In this document: positions 40,369 through 50,018 of the stretch, piece after piece | How positions within the stretch are numbered: the first letter of the stretch is position 1 | How the letters are laid out: every line of letters starts with the position of its first letter | NCBI GenBank assembly: GCA_001897825.1 | Contig: MKUM01000018.1 | Span: forward strand, 1-64,000 | DNA length: 64,000 bases | Direction of reading: 5' to 3' | Source of the DNA: Candidatus Amoebophilus sp. 36-38 | GTDB taxonomy: Bacteria > Bacteroidota > Bacteroidia > Cytophagales > Amoebophilaceae | Translations under genes and position numbers: made by a program | The notes under the pieces: generated by a model | Told to the model about the DNA's origin: nothing | The model's database searches: none | The model's input: the letters and a program-made list of their open reading frames with translations, nothing else

Positions 40369-43300
40369 TTAATGCTTAATATATTTTTTGGTTACCAAAT
40401 AATATTCTTCTAAACTTTCTTGTATTATTTCCTCTTGTACTTCATCTATCCAGTTTTTTTCTGGAGTAGATAACCACGGACCTATAATAAAATCATCTTC
40501 AATACTCATATCATCTACACCGCCATAACGGAAGTTGGAATTAGGATCAATATCATCTACCACAGTTATTCTGTGATTGTCTGAAGAAATCATCACAGAC
40601 CAGGGGTAAGTAGACATGAGTTGATTATCGTAATCTGTAATCTTTGTAATATTGGAACCCGTATATTTTAAGATAGAAAAATTTCCGATAGCTTCTACAT
40701 AATATCGTTTACTAATGAAATCCATAATTTTTGAAGAAGGTATAGTGGCGCCTAGGCGGATATCTTCAGATTGATTGAACAACCATGGAGAAAGGAAGAT
40801 TCGGATAGATCGCTGCAGTTCATTCGAATATACCCCCTTTTCATAGCCTTTCTTAAATTTTACTTCTAGGTTTACTTTTACCTCTTCATAGGTTGGATTG
40901 ATTACATCAATAGTCACAAAAGGAGAAACCACTTTTTGTAGTTCTTGTTTGACAGATTCTAATAATTGTTTGCTTGCTTGAGGTAATAGATTGTTGGTTA
41001 AGTTACCTCCTTTGATACTGGGAATAATAACTAGAGTTATTTTTCCAGGCTGTGGTAGAAAAGGTTTGATTTTTTGTGAGTGATTGATGCATTTTACTCG
41101 AAATATTTCAGGAAATCGGTCTAACGCAATTCTTTCATAATCCCAAGGGGAAATAGCCCTATTTTTATGTCTCAATCTTTCGCTGATGCGGGTATATAGT
41201 TTAATTTGTGTTTCGGCCGGTTTGCCGCCAAAGGATGGGAAAGGTTGAGTTACAGATTCTATAGCAATAGGGCTTCCTAGTATATTTTGTATGGAATAGC
41301 TGGGTAGCTTGGTTGGCTGTTGCTTGATGTCTTTGGTTAAATCTATTTTTCTGATTGCCGATGCCGCTTGTGTGTAAATACCCAGTATTTTAGGTAACGA
41401 ATGGCAGTTAGAGGGAAAACTAATCTTAAGCCATACAAGTCCTGTGCCCATTAATGTATTATTTGTGCTAGCTGCAGCAGGTATTACTAGTACGATGATA
41501 CCAGGCTTGGTAAGTCCCATCGTTTCATCTGCAATAATCTCATTTTCCTTAAAGTGTACCCAATTATTGTCGGAGAGGTAACACCAGGTAGGTTTAGCAA
41601 ATTCTTTATCAGGATCAATACTTCCTTCGTCAAGTTGAATATGTAAGCGTAGAATTGAACCATTTAAATCTTGAATGCCAAGCGTAAAGAAACATTCACC
41701 TAAGTCCCCATTTATATTGGTGCTAGGGCTAGAGCTAATGGACTTAGTACCTGTATTAGGAAATTCGACTTTATATCCAAAAGGCATCAGTTGGATGTAT
41801 CTTCTGCCAGCAGCTCGGGTTGCTAATTCATCTGCTTTCTTGAGATCAATTTCGTCTTCAGCACTATAATCTACGCTTAATGATTTAATTTGGGGTGTGT
41901 AAGGCTCATTCAGGGTTGGGAGCACAATATTTTTTTTGTTCTTATTTTTCTCTTTGAGTAGATTGGTTTGAGCCATCACAGTAGGATATATCGTGTGTCC
42001 AAAAGCCATATCAGGGCCGTCAATCTCCAACTTTAAAAAACCTGTTAGTGTTTTCGATGTCCATAGGGGAGGATTAATATTATATACCTGTGGGAGCAAA
42101 CCTAACTTGTCAAAATCTATTTCATCAATAGTACGATTTTCTTTTAAGATTTCTACCGTATTAGCAAGCTTCTTTTCAACATCAAATAAAGCAACCTTTT
42201 GTCTATGCTCTGGATAAAAAGGATTCCATTGCCTATGTTTTAGGTAAGAGATATTTACTTGAAAGTCTTGGTTCGTTATTTTGCCAGGATAAGCTTCATA
42301 ATATTTTTGAAATCCATTGTCTATGGTAGGTAGTCCTACCCAGGTAATATTGATTTTAAATTTGGCTAATTTTTTGTAAAAGATTTCATCACTACCTATA
42401 TAAAAATTAGCATGTAGTTTGGGAAAGGGACCAAAAGGTTCAAATGGCTTGCTAGTATCGATTAATCCCAAATCATTTTGCAAAATAAGTCCTCTATAAT
42501 CAGTAACATTCACATACATGCTTAGCTTTTCTATAGTTATGTCTCTAAACATAAAAATATAGGCTAAATATGATTCTGGCTGAAGTAATATGCGGATAGT
42601 AGGCGATTCTAGGTTGTCTAGGTTTCCATGTATGGTGCTGTTAAACTTTATGATAGATGGAACATCCGGCATTAACGTGAGTGTGAGTTCTACATAAGTT
42701 TCTTCGCTTTTTACCGTAGTATTAATGGCACTTTGAGCTACCGTGGTCCACCCTTCTTCTGTAGTTAATTGTACGGTTATGGTTTCATTGAATGAGGTTG
42801 CAAATTTATCATATATTTCATCGGGCTTGTCATTAGGAGCTTGCTTTACAGTCTTTATCAAGGTTTCAAAAGTATTTTTGTCAAATTTGAATCCCAATTT
42901 TATCTCTCTTTTACCTTCTTTTAGGTATAAAACTGGAGAAGCGATTAAAAAACCAATAGGTCCTAAAGTAGTATTTTGAGCAGGAGAATCAGTTGTAAAC
43001 AGATTCAAGTTTACTTTTTGTGCATATAAGGCTTCAGGATCATAGCTGGCTACGTCGAGGTTTATTTTTGGATAAGAATCATCCGAATCATAGGTCTGTG
43101 TTTTAAGATTAAATGTATGAATACGATCAATTTTAGCTTGATTGATAGTAATCGTTTTATCTGTCTCAAAGATAATATCTTCCCCTGTTTCGTCTTTTCC
43201 TGCTACTAGCTGTACGCCTTTAGCGAGTAAAAAATTCTTTCTATTCTCTTTTAAATGGAAGTGTACATATATTTTATCTGGTTTTAAAGGCTCTTCATTA

Positions 43301-44163
43301 AACTTTAATACTTCTCTATAATAGTAATCTAGGTGGCGCTGTGGAATATAGTTCAAATGGGCCGTAGCATATTCAAGCAATCTTAGAAAAACAATGATTA
43401 ATGCCGCTTGGGGTTTATGCTGTTGACTGATTAAAGTGGCTCCATAACCTTCTTGGGCTAACCGTTGTAAGTTAGACATGCCGTTAAAAATGCTTTCAAA
43501 TAAATCGTTGAGCGTATTTTGCAACTGTTCATGCATCGCCATGCTGTCTAAGCTCTCATCGAGAGGTTTTACATTACGCTCCCAAGCATCGTACTGATCC
43601 CATAAGCTTTCTATAAATTCAAAAAAAGTTACATCTGTATTTATAATTCCATTGCTACGTTCTTGTTTTAATAGATTATACAAAAATGTAATATTGTCAT
43701 TTAGTTCATAACTAATTAGGTTATAAATTTCTAATCGAATGGTGTTGTCCTCAGATAAATTTTCATACCAATAACTAAGCAATACAAGCAGCTCTTCTAG
43801 TATGGATAACAGACTTTTTAAATATTTGTTGTCTACCTCTAGATTTTTTATTCGCTTCAGTCCTAAGGAATAATTGCTGATGGGTCCTCTTAACTTATTT
43901 ATTTGTGTATGCAGGATGAGTGAATAAATCGTCGTATCATCATATTCTAAGAAATTGCGCCAAGCATTATATGTAATGGGTTCATTTTGGGTTTCATAAA
44001 ATTTAAGTAGGTCGGTATATAGGTAGGTAAATACAATATATTCGTCTAAGTCTTTGCTGTCTATTAGTTTGTTATTTTGAAGTAGAGTTGGTAATAGCCG
44101 CTCTTCCTGGCAGGTTCCTCCACGTTTAAAAAGCAAGCTCTGTTTTTTATCTTCTATATTCAT
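40369..44163 (-). CDS. Contractile injection system baseplate wedge protein (baseplate J / Afp11-12-like)
   Basis: 1264 aa; IVFLRLLEYATAHLNYIPQRHLDYYYREVLKFNEEPLKPDKIYVHFHLKENRKNFLLAKGVQLVAGKDETGEDIIFET; C-term SERLRHKNRAISPWDYERIALDRFPEIFRVKC. Confidence 0.8.
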   Translation of the reverse strand: MNIEDKKQSLLFKRGGTCQEERLLPTLLQNNKLIDSKDLDEYIVFTYLYTDLLKFYETQNEPITYNAWRNFLEYDDTTIYSLILHTQINKLRGPISNYSLGLKRIKNLEVDNKYLKSLLSILEELLVLLSYWYENLSEDNTIRLEIYNLISYELNDNITFLYNLLKQERSNGIINTDVTFFEFIESLWDQYDAWERNVKPLDESLDSMAMHEQLQNTLNDLFESIFNGMSNLQRLAQEGYGATLISQQHKPQAALIIVFLRLLEYATAHLNYIPQRHLDYYYREVLKFNEEPLKPDKIYVHFHLKENRKNFLLAKGVQLVAGKDETGEDIIFETDKTITINQAKIDRIHTFNLKTQTYDSDDSYPKINLDVASYDPEALYAQKVNLNLFTTDSPAQNTTLGPIGFLIASPVLYLKEGKREIKLGFKFDKNTFETLIKTVKQAPNDKPDEIYDKFATSFNETITVQLTTEEGWTTVAQSAINTTVKSEETYVELTLTLMPDVPSIIKFNSTIHGNLDNLESPTIRILLQPESYLAYIFMFRDITIEKLSMYVNVTDYRGLILQNDLGLIDTSKPFEPFGPFPKLHANFYIGSDEIFYKKLAKFKINITWVGLPTIDNGFQKYYEAYPGKITNQDFQVNISYLKHRQWNPFYPEHRQKVALFDVEKKLANTVEILKENRTIDEIDFDKLGLLPQVYNINPPLWTSKTLTGFLKLEIDGPDMAFGHTIYPTVMAQTNLLKEKNKNKKNIVLPTLNEPYTPQIKSLSVDYSAEDEIDLKKADELATRAAGRRYIQLMPFGYKVEFPNTGTKSISSSPSTNINGDLGECFFTLGIQDLNGSILRLHIQLDEGSIDPDKEFAKPTWCYLSDNNWVHFKENEIIADETMGLTKPGIIVLVIPAAASTNNTLMGTGLVWLKISFPSNCHSLPKILGIYTQAASAIRKIDLTKDIKQQPTKLPSYSIQNILGSPIAIESVTQPFPSFGGKPAETQIKLYTRISERLRHKNRAISPWDYERIALDRFPEIFRVKCINHSQKIKPFLPQPGKITLVIIPSIKGGNLTNNLLPQASKQLLESVKQELQKVVSPFVTIDVINPTYEEVKVNLEVKFKKGYEKGVYSNELQRSIRIFLSPWLFNQSEDIRLGATIPSSKIMDFISKRYYVEAIGNFSILKYTGSNITKITDYDNQLMSTYPWSVMISSDNHRITVVDDIDPNSNFRYGGVDDMSIEDDFIIGPWLSTPEKNWIDEVQEEIIQESLEEYYLVTKKYIKH

Positions 44164-44379
44164 ATAACTAGGTCTTATTTATGGTACGCTGAAACTAGAC
44201 TGCCGAATGGCCCTTAATTAAAAATAAGCATTATTTAGAATTTTTTTGAATCTCTTGACCTTTAAATTAAGCTTATGCGAGGTAGTAAATAAAATGCTCA
44301 ATACATACACCTTATTACTTAATATAAACTAGATTTTTTTAATTATCTTTATATTAATGTACTAAAATCTAACCATAAT

Positions 44380-45006
44380 ATGTCTCTGACACGAAAAAAT
44401 TTTGCTTACCTAGTTTGTTTAGCATTGGTGGTATTAATGAAAAATTCCAATAGCATTCAAACACATGCTAGACCTGTCTATACATCCCATCTATTAGTAC
44501 TTTTAAGTGATACGGAAGATCCTAGTAACTCTCAGAAGAATAATGATAAAGGTTCAGATAGTTCAGCACAACCCTTAGATCAAAATCAAAAAGAGAGAAA
44601 ATTAAAAACCTTGATCGAAGGAGAAGCTAAGCGCCAAGGCTTAATTACAGGAATTATGAGTGGGGTAGTGTTTCTCTATAGTAGTATATCCGATTTACTG
44701 CTTCATCCTGTACTTACAATCGTCATTTCTACGTTAACTATTGGCCTTGTCATTCTAGCTGCTTTTATAGTTGTGCTATTGAGGCGGGAAGATTTTTCTA
44801 CTTTAGGTAAATTGGTCAGCTTTGGCATACTCTACTTACTGCTTTATATAGACTTGCTTTTTATCATGTATGAACAACGCAAATTAACGATGTCGTTTTT
44901 TATGCTCGATAAAGATATATTGCTGGTCGTATTGGCAGCTATAGTAGGTTATTTTATAGGAAGATCCTCTTCCCGTCAAGTCTTTGAAGAGAAGGTGTTG
45001 CCATAA
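44380..45006 (+). CDS. Membrane protein with signal and several TM helices, unknown function
   Basis: Hydrophobic segments only. Confidence 0.6.
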   Translation: MSLTRKNFAYLVCLALVVLMKNSNSIQTHARPVYTSHLLVLLSDTEDPSNSQKNNDKGSDSSAQPLDQNQKERKLKTLIEGEAKRQGLITGIMSGVVFLYSSISDLLLHPVLTIVISTLTIGLVILAAFIVVLLRREDFSTLGKLVSFGILYLLLYIDLLFIMYEQRKLTMSFFMLDKDILLVVLAAIVGYFIGRSSSRQVFEEKVLP

Positions 45007-45007
45007 A

Positions 45008-45149
45008 AGAGTTCTTGCATAACCGTCGCCTTGAGTCCGCTGGGTTCGTCAGTAATTTGCTCAAAATCCTCATTTACTACAGTAAACTCCGATTTCTCGC
45101 AAATTCCTTCCTGCCCAACGAACTCAATTTTTGGTTATGGAAGAACTCT
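45008..45149. mobile_element. 142-bp palindromic MITE-like element, copy 3
   Basis: Ends AGAGTTCTTGCATAACC / GGTTATGGAAGAACTCT; starts 2 nt after a stop codon. Confidence 0.88.
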
Positions 45150-45154
45150 TAATT

Positions 45155-45180
45155 GTGTCAGGGGAGGCCCCTGACATCAC
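45155..45180. terminator. Hairpin TGTCAGGGG-AGG-CCCCTGACA
   Basis: Perfect 9-bp stem related to the double-hairpin repeat. Confidence 0.6.
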
Positions 45181-45273
45181 CAAAAAACATGATCTAATCA
45201 AAGCTAGCTTCTTGCAGTTGAGTAGCAATTTACAAACTAAATTCCCATCTTTGCAGATGATTAATTCAACGTT

Positions 45274-47208
45274 ATGCATCATAATCAACTAAATATTACA
45301 CTACCTGATGGTACTGTGAAGCAATTTGCTAAAGGGGTAACTAGTTTGGAAATTGCACAAAGTATTAGTGAGGGGTTAGCCAAACATAGTTTAGTAGCTT
45401 TCGTTAATGGGAGCGTATGGGATATAACTAGGCCGATTGGTGAGGATGCTATGGTACAGATACTTACTTGGAAAGATGAAGCGGGTAAAAAAGCGTTTTG
45501 GCATTCTACAGCCCATTTGATGGCAGAAGCCCTAGAATCCCTCTATCCTGGCATTAAGCTAGGTATTGGTCCGGCTATTGCCAGTGGTTTTTATTACGAT
45601 ATAGACTTTGGAAGCCATTCCTTTGATGCTAGCCATTTCCCTCGCATAGAAGAGAAGATAATGGAGTTAGCTCATCAAAATAACCTGTATCAGCGACTCG
45701 TAGTTACTAAAGATGCAGCAAAGAATTTTTTTAAAAAGAAAGGAGACCCATATAAGCTGGAGTTAATCGAAGAGTTAGAGGATGGTCATATTACTTTCTA
45801 TAAGCAAGGTAATTTTACAGATCTTTGTAGAGGACCACATATTCCACATACAGGTTTTATCAAAGCTATTAAGCTTCTTAATATTGCAGGTGCATATTGG
45901 AGAGGGAACGAAAAAAACAAGCAGCTTACAAGAATTTATGGTATTAGTTTCCCAGATCAGAAAGAGCTAAAAAGCTACCTACACCTATTAGAAGAAGCGC
46001 AAAAAAGAAATCATCAGCGAATAGGTAAAGAATTAAAGTTGTTTACTTTTTCAGAAAAAGTAGGTATAGGGTTACCCCTTTGGTTACCTAGAGGTACCCT
46101 GCTGCGGGAACAGCTAGAACGATTCCTGCGTCAGGCTCAGGTGAAAGCAGGTTATCAACCTGTAGTGACACCGCATATAGCCCATAAACAGCTTTACATT
46201 ACTTCAGGACATTATGATAAATATGGTGAAGATTCTTTCCAGCCCATACGTACCCCCCATGTAGGCGAAGAATTCTTTTTAAAACCAATGAATTGCCCCC
46301 ACCATTGTGAGATTTATAAACATGAGCCCCGATCTTATCGGGATCTTCCAATCCGCTTAGCAGAATTTGGGACCGTATACCGGTATGAACAGCATGGTGA
46401 ACTACATGGACTGGCACGTACTAGATGTTTTACGCAAGATGATGCACATATATTTTGCCGCAATGACCAAGTCAAAGAAGAGTTTAGCAAAGTAATCAAC
46501 TTAGTATCCTATGTATTTAACGCACTAGGATTTAAAGATTATACTGCCCAGTTGTCCTTTCGAGATCCTCAACAACTACATAAATACATAGGAAATATGG
46601 AAGATTGGGATAAAGCGGAAGCAGCCATAGAAGAAGTAGCTAAAACCCAGGGATTAAATACTTCTAAAGTATTGGGAGAAGCAGCTTTTTATGGTCCTAA
46701 ACTGGATTTTATGGTTAAAGATGCACTAGGTAGAAGTTGGCAGCTTGGTACGGTACAATTAGATTATCAGTTGCCCGTACGCTTTGAGCTAGCATATACT
46801 GGGGAAGACAATAAAAAGCATACACCAGTAATGATTCATAGAGCGCCTTTTGGCTCGCTTGAACGTTTCATAGCTATCTTATTAGAGCATACTGCTGGTA
46901 AATTACCTGCATGGCTTTCTCCAGAACAGGTAGCTATCTTGCCTATCTCTGAGAAATATGCAGCTTATGCGGAACAAATAGCTCAAAAGTTGCGTGATAA
47001 AGAGATACGATGTTTTATAGATCATAGAGATGAGAAAATGGGTAAAAAGGTAAGAGATGCTGAAATAACAAAGATTCCTTATATGCTCATTGTAGGAGAA
47101 AAAGAGCAACTGGAAGCAAAAGTATCTGTTAGACGACAAGGAGAGGGAGATCAGGGTAGTTTTACCATCGATAATTTAATACAAAAGATTGTTGGTGATA
47201 TTTCATAA
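45274..47208 (+). CDS. thrS: Threonyl-tRNA synthetase
   Basis: TGS domain; [45 protein letters not shown]. Confidence 0.98.
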   Translation: MHHNQLNITLPDGTVKQFAKGVTSLEIAQSISEGLAKHSLVAFVNGSVWDITRPIGEDAMVQILTWKDEAGKKAFWHSTAHLMAEALESLYPGIKLGIGPAIASGFYYDIDFGSHSFDASHFPRIEEKIMELAHQNNLYQRLVVTKDAAKNFFKKKGDPYKLELIEELEDGHITFYKQGNFTDLCRGPHIPHTGFIKAIKLLNIAGAYWRGNEKNKQLTRIYGISFPDQKELKSYLHLLEEAQKRNHQRIGKELKLFTFSEKVGIGLPLWLPRGTLLREQLERFLRQAQVKAGYQPVVTPHIAHKQLYITSGHYDKYGEDSFQPIRTPHVGEEFFLKPMNCPHHCEIYKHEPRSYRDLPIRLAEFGTVYRYEQHGELHGLARTRCFTQDDAHIFCRNDQVKEEFSKVINLVSYVFNALGFKDYTAQLSFRDPQQLHKYIGNMEDWDKAEAAIEEVAKTQGLNTSKVLGEAAFYGPKLDFMVKDALGRSWQLGTVQLDYQLPVRFELAYTGEDNKKHTPVMIHRAPFGSLERFIAILLEHTAGKLPAWLSPEQVAILPISEKYAAYAEQIAQKLRDKEIRCFIDHRDEKMGKKVRDAEITKIPYMLIVGEKEQLEAKVSVRRQGEGDQGSFTIDNLIQKIVGDIS

Positions 47209-47449
47209 AATACTTTAATTTCGATACGTCATCCCCGTACCTAGTCCTTGATCAGGGTAGGAGGAAACTCCCGCCACTAAAAAAGCCAGTTGGGATGAAC
47301 TAAATTTGATAGCTTAACAATTTATCGTTAATCTATTAGCTATATCTAGCATCTTTTTAACTAGCAACTTGGATTAATTATAATTGTTATATTGTAATAT
47401 TTTCGGATATTTGTACTTCCTAGTATTCGAACAAAACACTTTAAATTAA

Positions 47450-48010
47450 TTGACTACTAACGATAGAAAATTTCAACCAAGATTCCATAAAAGGGTAGAA
47501 GAACCTTATAGAATCAACGAACGTATTACAGCGCCCGAAGTAAGGGTAGTAGGGGATAGCCTAGAAGCAGGGGTGTATAAAATCGAGGAAGCCCTACGGA
47601 TGGCACGAGATAGAGAGTTAGACTTAGTAGAAATATCTCCTAATGCTGAACCACCTGTATGTAAGATTATTGATTATTCTAAATTTAAGTACGAGCAAAA
47701 AAGGAAGCAAAAAGAGATTAAGTCCAAGGCACAAAAAAATACGCTTAAAGAAATAAGGCTAGGGCCTAATACAGATGAGCATGACCTTAATTTTAAAATA
47801 AAACATGCTACCAAATTTTTACAGGAAGGGGCCAAAGTAAAGGTGTATGTACAATTTGTAGGTCGTACCATTGTATTTAAAGAACGAGGTGAATTACTCT
47901 TGTTGAAGTTTGCTCAAGCATTGGAAGAATACGGGAAGATAGAGCATCTGCCCAAAATGGAAGGTAGAAGAATGTATTTATCTATTAGTCCCAAAAATTC
48001 TAAAAATTGA
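47450..48010 (+). CDS. infC: Translation initiation factor IF-3 (non-ATG start, TTG at 47450 right after an in-frame TAA)
   Basis: [20 protein letters not shown]...[32 protein letters not shown]. Confidence 0.96.
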   Translation: MTTNDRKFQPRFHKRVEEPYRINERITAPEVRVVGDSLEAGVYKIEEALRMARDRELDLVEISPNAEPPVCKIIDYSKFKYEQKRKQKEIKSKAQKNTLKEIRLGPNTDEHDLNFKIKHATKFLQEGAKVKVYVQFVGRTIVFKERGELLLLKFAQALEEYGKIEHLPKMEGRRMYLSISPKNSKN

Positions 48011-48115
48011 TAAAATACTGCTAACTTTCGGAATTCTTTGATGAAAAGGTATCATACACGATGGTGGGCAAATACACTAGTTAATGATTAAACAAACAAG
48101 TATACTGTTATAAAC

Positions 48116-48310
48116 ATGCCAAAAGTAAAAACACATTCAGGAGCGAAGAAAAGATTTTCTTTGACAGCAAGTGGAAAGATCAAGCGTAAACATGCTTATA
48201 AAAACCACATGCTAGATAAAAAACAGACCAAACAAAAAAGGAGACTTACTCACAGTGGTTTTGTAGACAAAACAGATAAAGAGAGAATTAAAAAACTACT
48301 TTGTATTTGA
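48116..48310 (+). CDS. rpmI: Ribosomal protein L35
   Basis: [36 protein letters not shown]. Confidence 0.97.
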   Translation: MPKVKTHSGAKKRFSLTASGKIKRKHAYKNHMLDKKQTKQKRRLTHSGFVDKTDKERIKKLLCI

Positions 48311-48345
48311 CCCAATTCAATTAATTTATTTAAAAAGATAACACC

Positions 48346-48690
48346 ATGCCTAGATCAGTCAATGCAGTTGCTTCGAGAGCACGAAGAAAAAGAATAATCA
48401 AGTTAGCCAAAGGTTATTGGGGAAGAAGAAAAAATGTGTGGACCATAGCTAAAAATGCGGTAGAAAGAGGACTGCAGTATGCCTATAGAGACCGAAAAGC
48501 TAAAAAAGGTGAATTTAGAAAACTTTGGATTCAGCGAATCAATGCTGCAGCCAGAACCCATGGCTTAAGTTATTCTGAATTTATGGGTAAGCTAGCATCA
48601 AGTGGTATCCAACTTAATAGAAAGGTGCTTGCTGATTTGGCAATGAATAACCCAGAAGCTTTCAAAGAAATTCTTAATAAAGTAGCTTAG
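48346..48690 (+). CDS. rplT: Ribosomal protein L20
   Basis: [51 protein letters not shown]. Confidence 0.98.
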   Translation: MPRSVNAVASRARRKRIIKLAKGYWGRRKNVWTIAKNAVERGLQYAYRDRKAKKGEFRKLWIQRINAAARTHGLSYSEFMGKLASSGIQLNRKVLADLAMNNPEAFKEILNKVA

Positions 48691-48693
48691 ATT

Positions 48694-48835
48694 AGACTTC
48701 TTCTGAAATCAAGAATTGGGCTCTCTGGGCAGGAAGGAATTTGTGAGAAACCGGAGTTTACTGCAGTAAATGAGGATTTTGAACAAATTACTGACGAACC
48801 CAGGGGGATCAAGGCGAAGGTTTCAGAAGAAGTCT
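48694..48835. mobile_element. 142-bp palindromic MITE-like element, copy 4 (opposite orientation)
   Basis: Ends AGACTTCTTCTGAAATC / GGTTTCAGAAGAAGTCT flanked by TA; starts 4 nt after the rplT stop. Confidence 0.88.
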
Positions 48836-49207
48836 ATTACCTCTAGCCTTCAATTCTCAAATACTTTTTATTAGTGGCGCGGTGCTAGGTCATATCCTAG
48901 CACATTATCTATCTATCAAGAGAAAAATTCCTAATCCTATCTTGGAGGTCGTTCTTCTTTACTATTGACAAAGACATATCCATATTATTAAGTCAAGAGT
49001 TGCTTCTTTATAAAGATAAAGAGTATCTATGCCAAAGACGGCTGTCAAAATCCTATATAGACTGATCATGTTTTAGTTTGATGGGTATGTTTAGAGAAAG
49101 TGTGTAAAAGTGGGGTCTATAACAATAACATAAAACGTAAATATAGCTTAATTTCTATGTCAAAATAGGGCTTAAAAATTAGTTTAAAGTAGAATGTAAA
49201 TTGTTAA

Positions 49208-49600
49208 GGGTCAACTAAATATGGAAATACTTCTTTACACGATGCTGTTAAAGAGGGTAATCTAGCGTTAGTAGGATTCTTAATAGAAAAGTGAGCAGAT
49301 ATAAATGCTCAAGATAATAAGGATTATACTCCGTTGCATTTTACTGCCTTTTATGGCCACCTGCGAATAGTTAAACTGTTATTAGAACATGGGACCGATG
49401 TAAATACTAAGGATGGAGATGGTTACATACCTTTGAATATTGTAACTATCAAAGAAGCAAATTTAGAAATAGCTAAGCTTTTACTTGAAAAAGGAGCGAA
49501 GGTAATTACCCAGGACATTTATGAAATGATCCGATTGTAGCTCGCTGTTGAAAATGGACATACAGACATAGCTAAACTATTAGGGTCAGGGACGCATTTG
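49208..49600 (+). pseudogene. Ankyrin-repeat gene remnant with in-frame stops
   Basis: NTSLHDAVKEGNLALVGFLIEK*ADINAQDNKDYTPLHFTAFYGHLRIVKLLLEHGTDVNTKDGDG...IAKLLLEKGAKVITQDIYEMIRL*LAVENGHTDIAKLL. Confidence 0.9.
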
Positions 49601-50018
49601 TTGAGTACAAACTTACGGTTGTGCACTGGAGTACCCTATATATATGTTCAACCCACACTGGCAATGAAGGTGCTAATCCCACCTGAGTGCTAATATTCTA
49701 TCTCTAACAAATAGTATAGTACTACTAGCAATAGGTACCAGCAATAGGGGAAAAGAGTATTTAAATTATATGGTTGTTTTGTATAAAACTATTTTTAGCT
49801 TTTGTATCTATTTCTCGAATCATCGTTTTTATGTCTAAAAACAGCTATCAGATGTTAGATAAATCTTAACAAACTCTATTTAGTGTTTTGCACTAAGTAT
49901 CCCAAGTATACTTTTTTAATAAAATCGTTTTCTGTTGATTGCTTTTTAGAAAATACTTGCAGGTGTGTTATCGATTAGTTATGTTACCTTCATCATTAAC
50001 CTCTATATTCAGTCAAAT

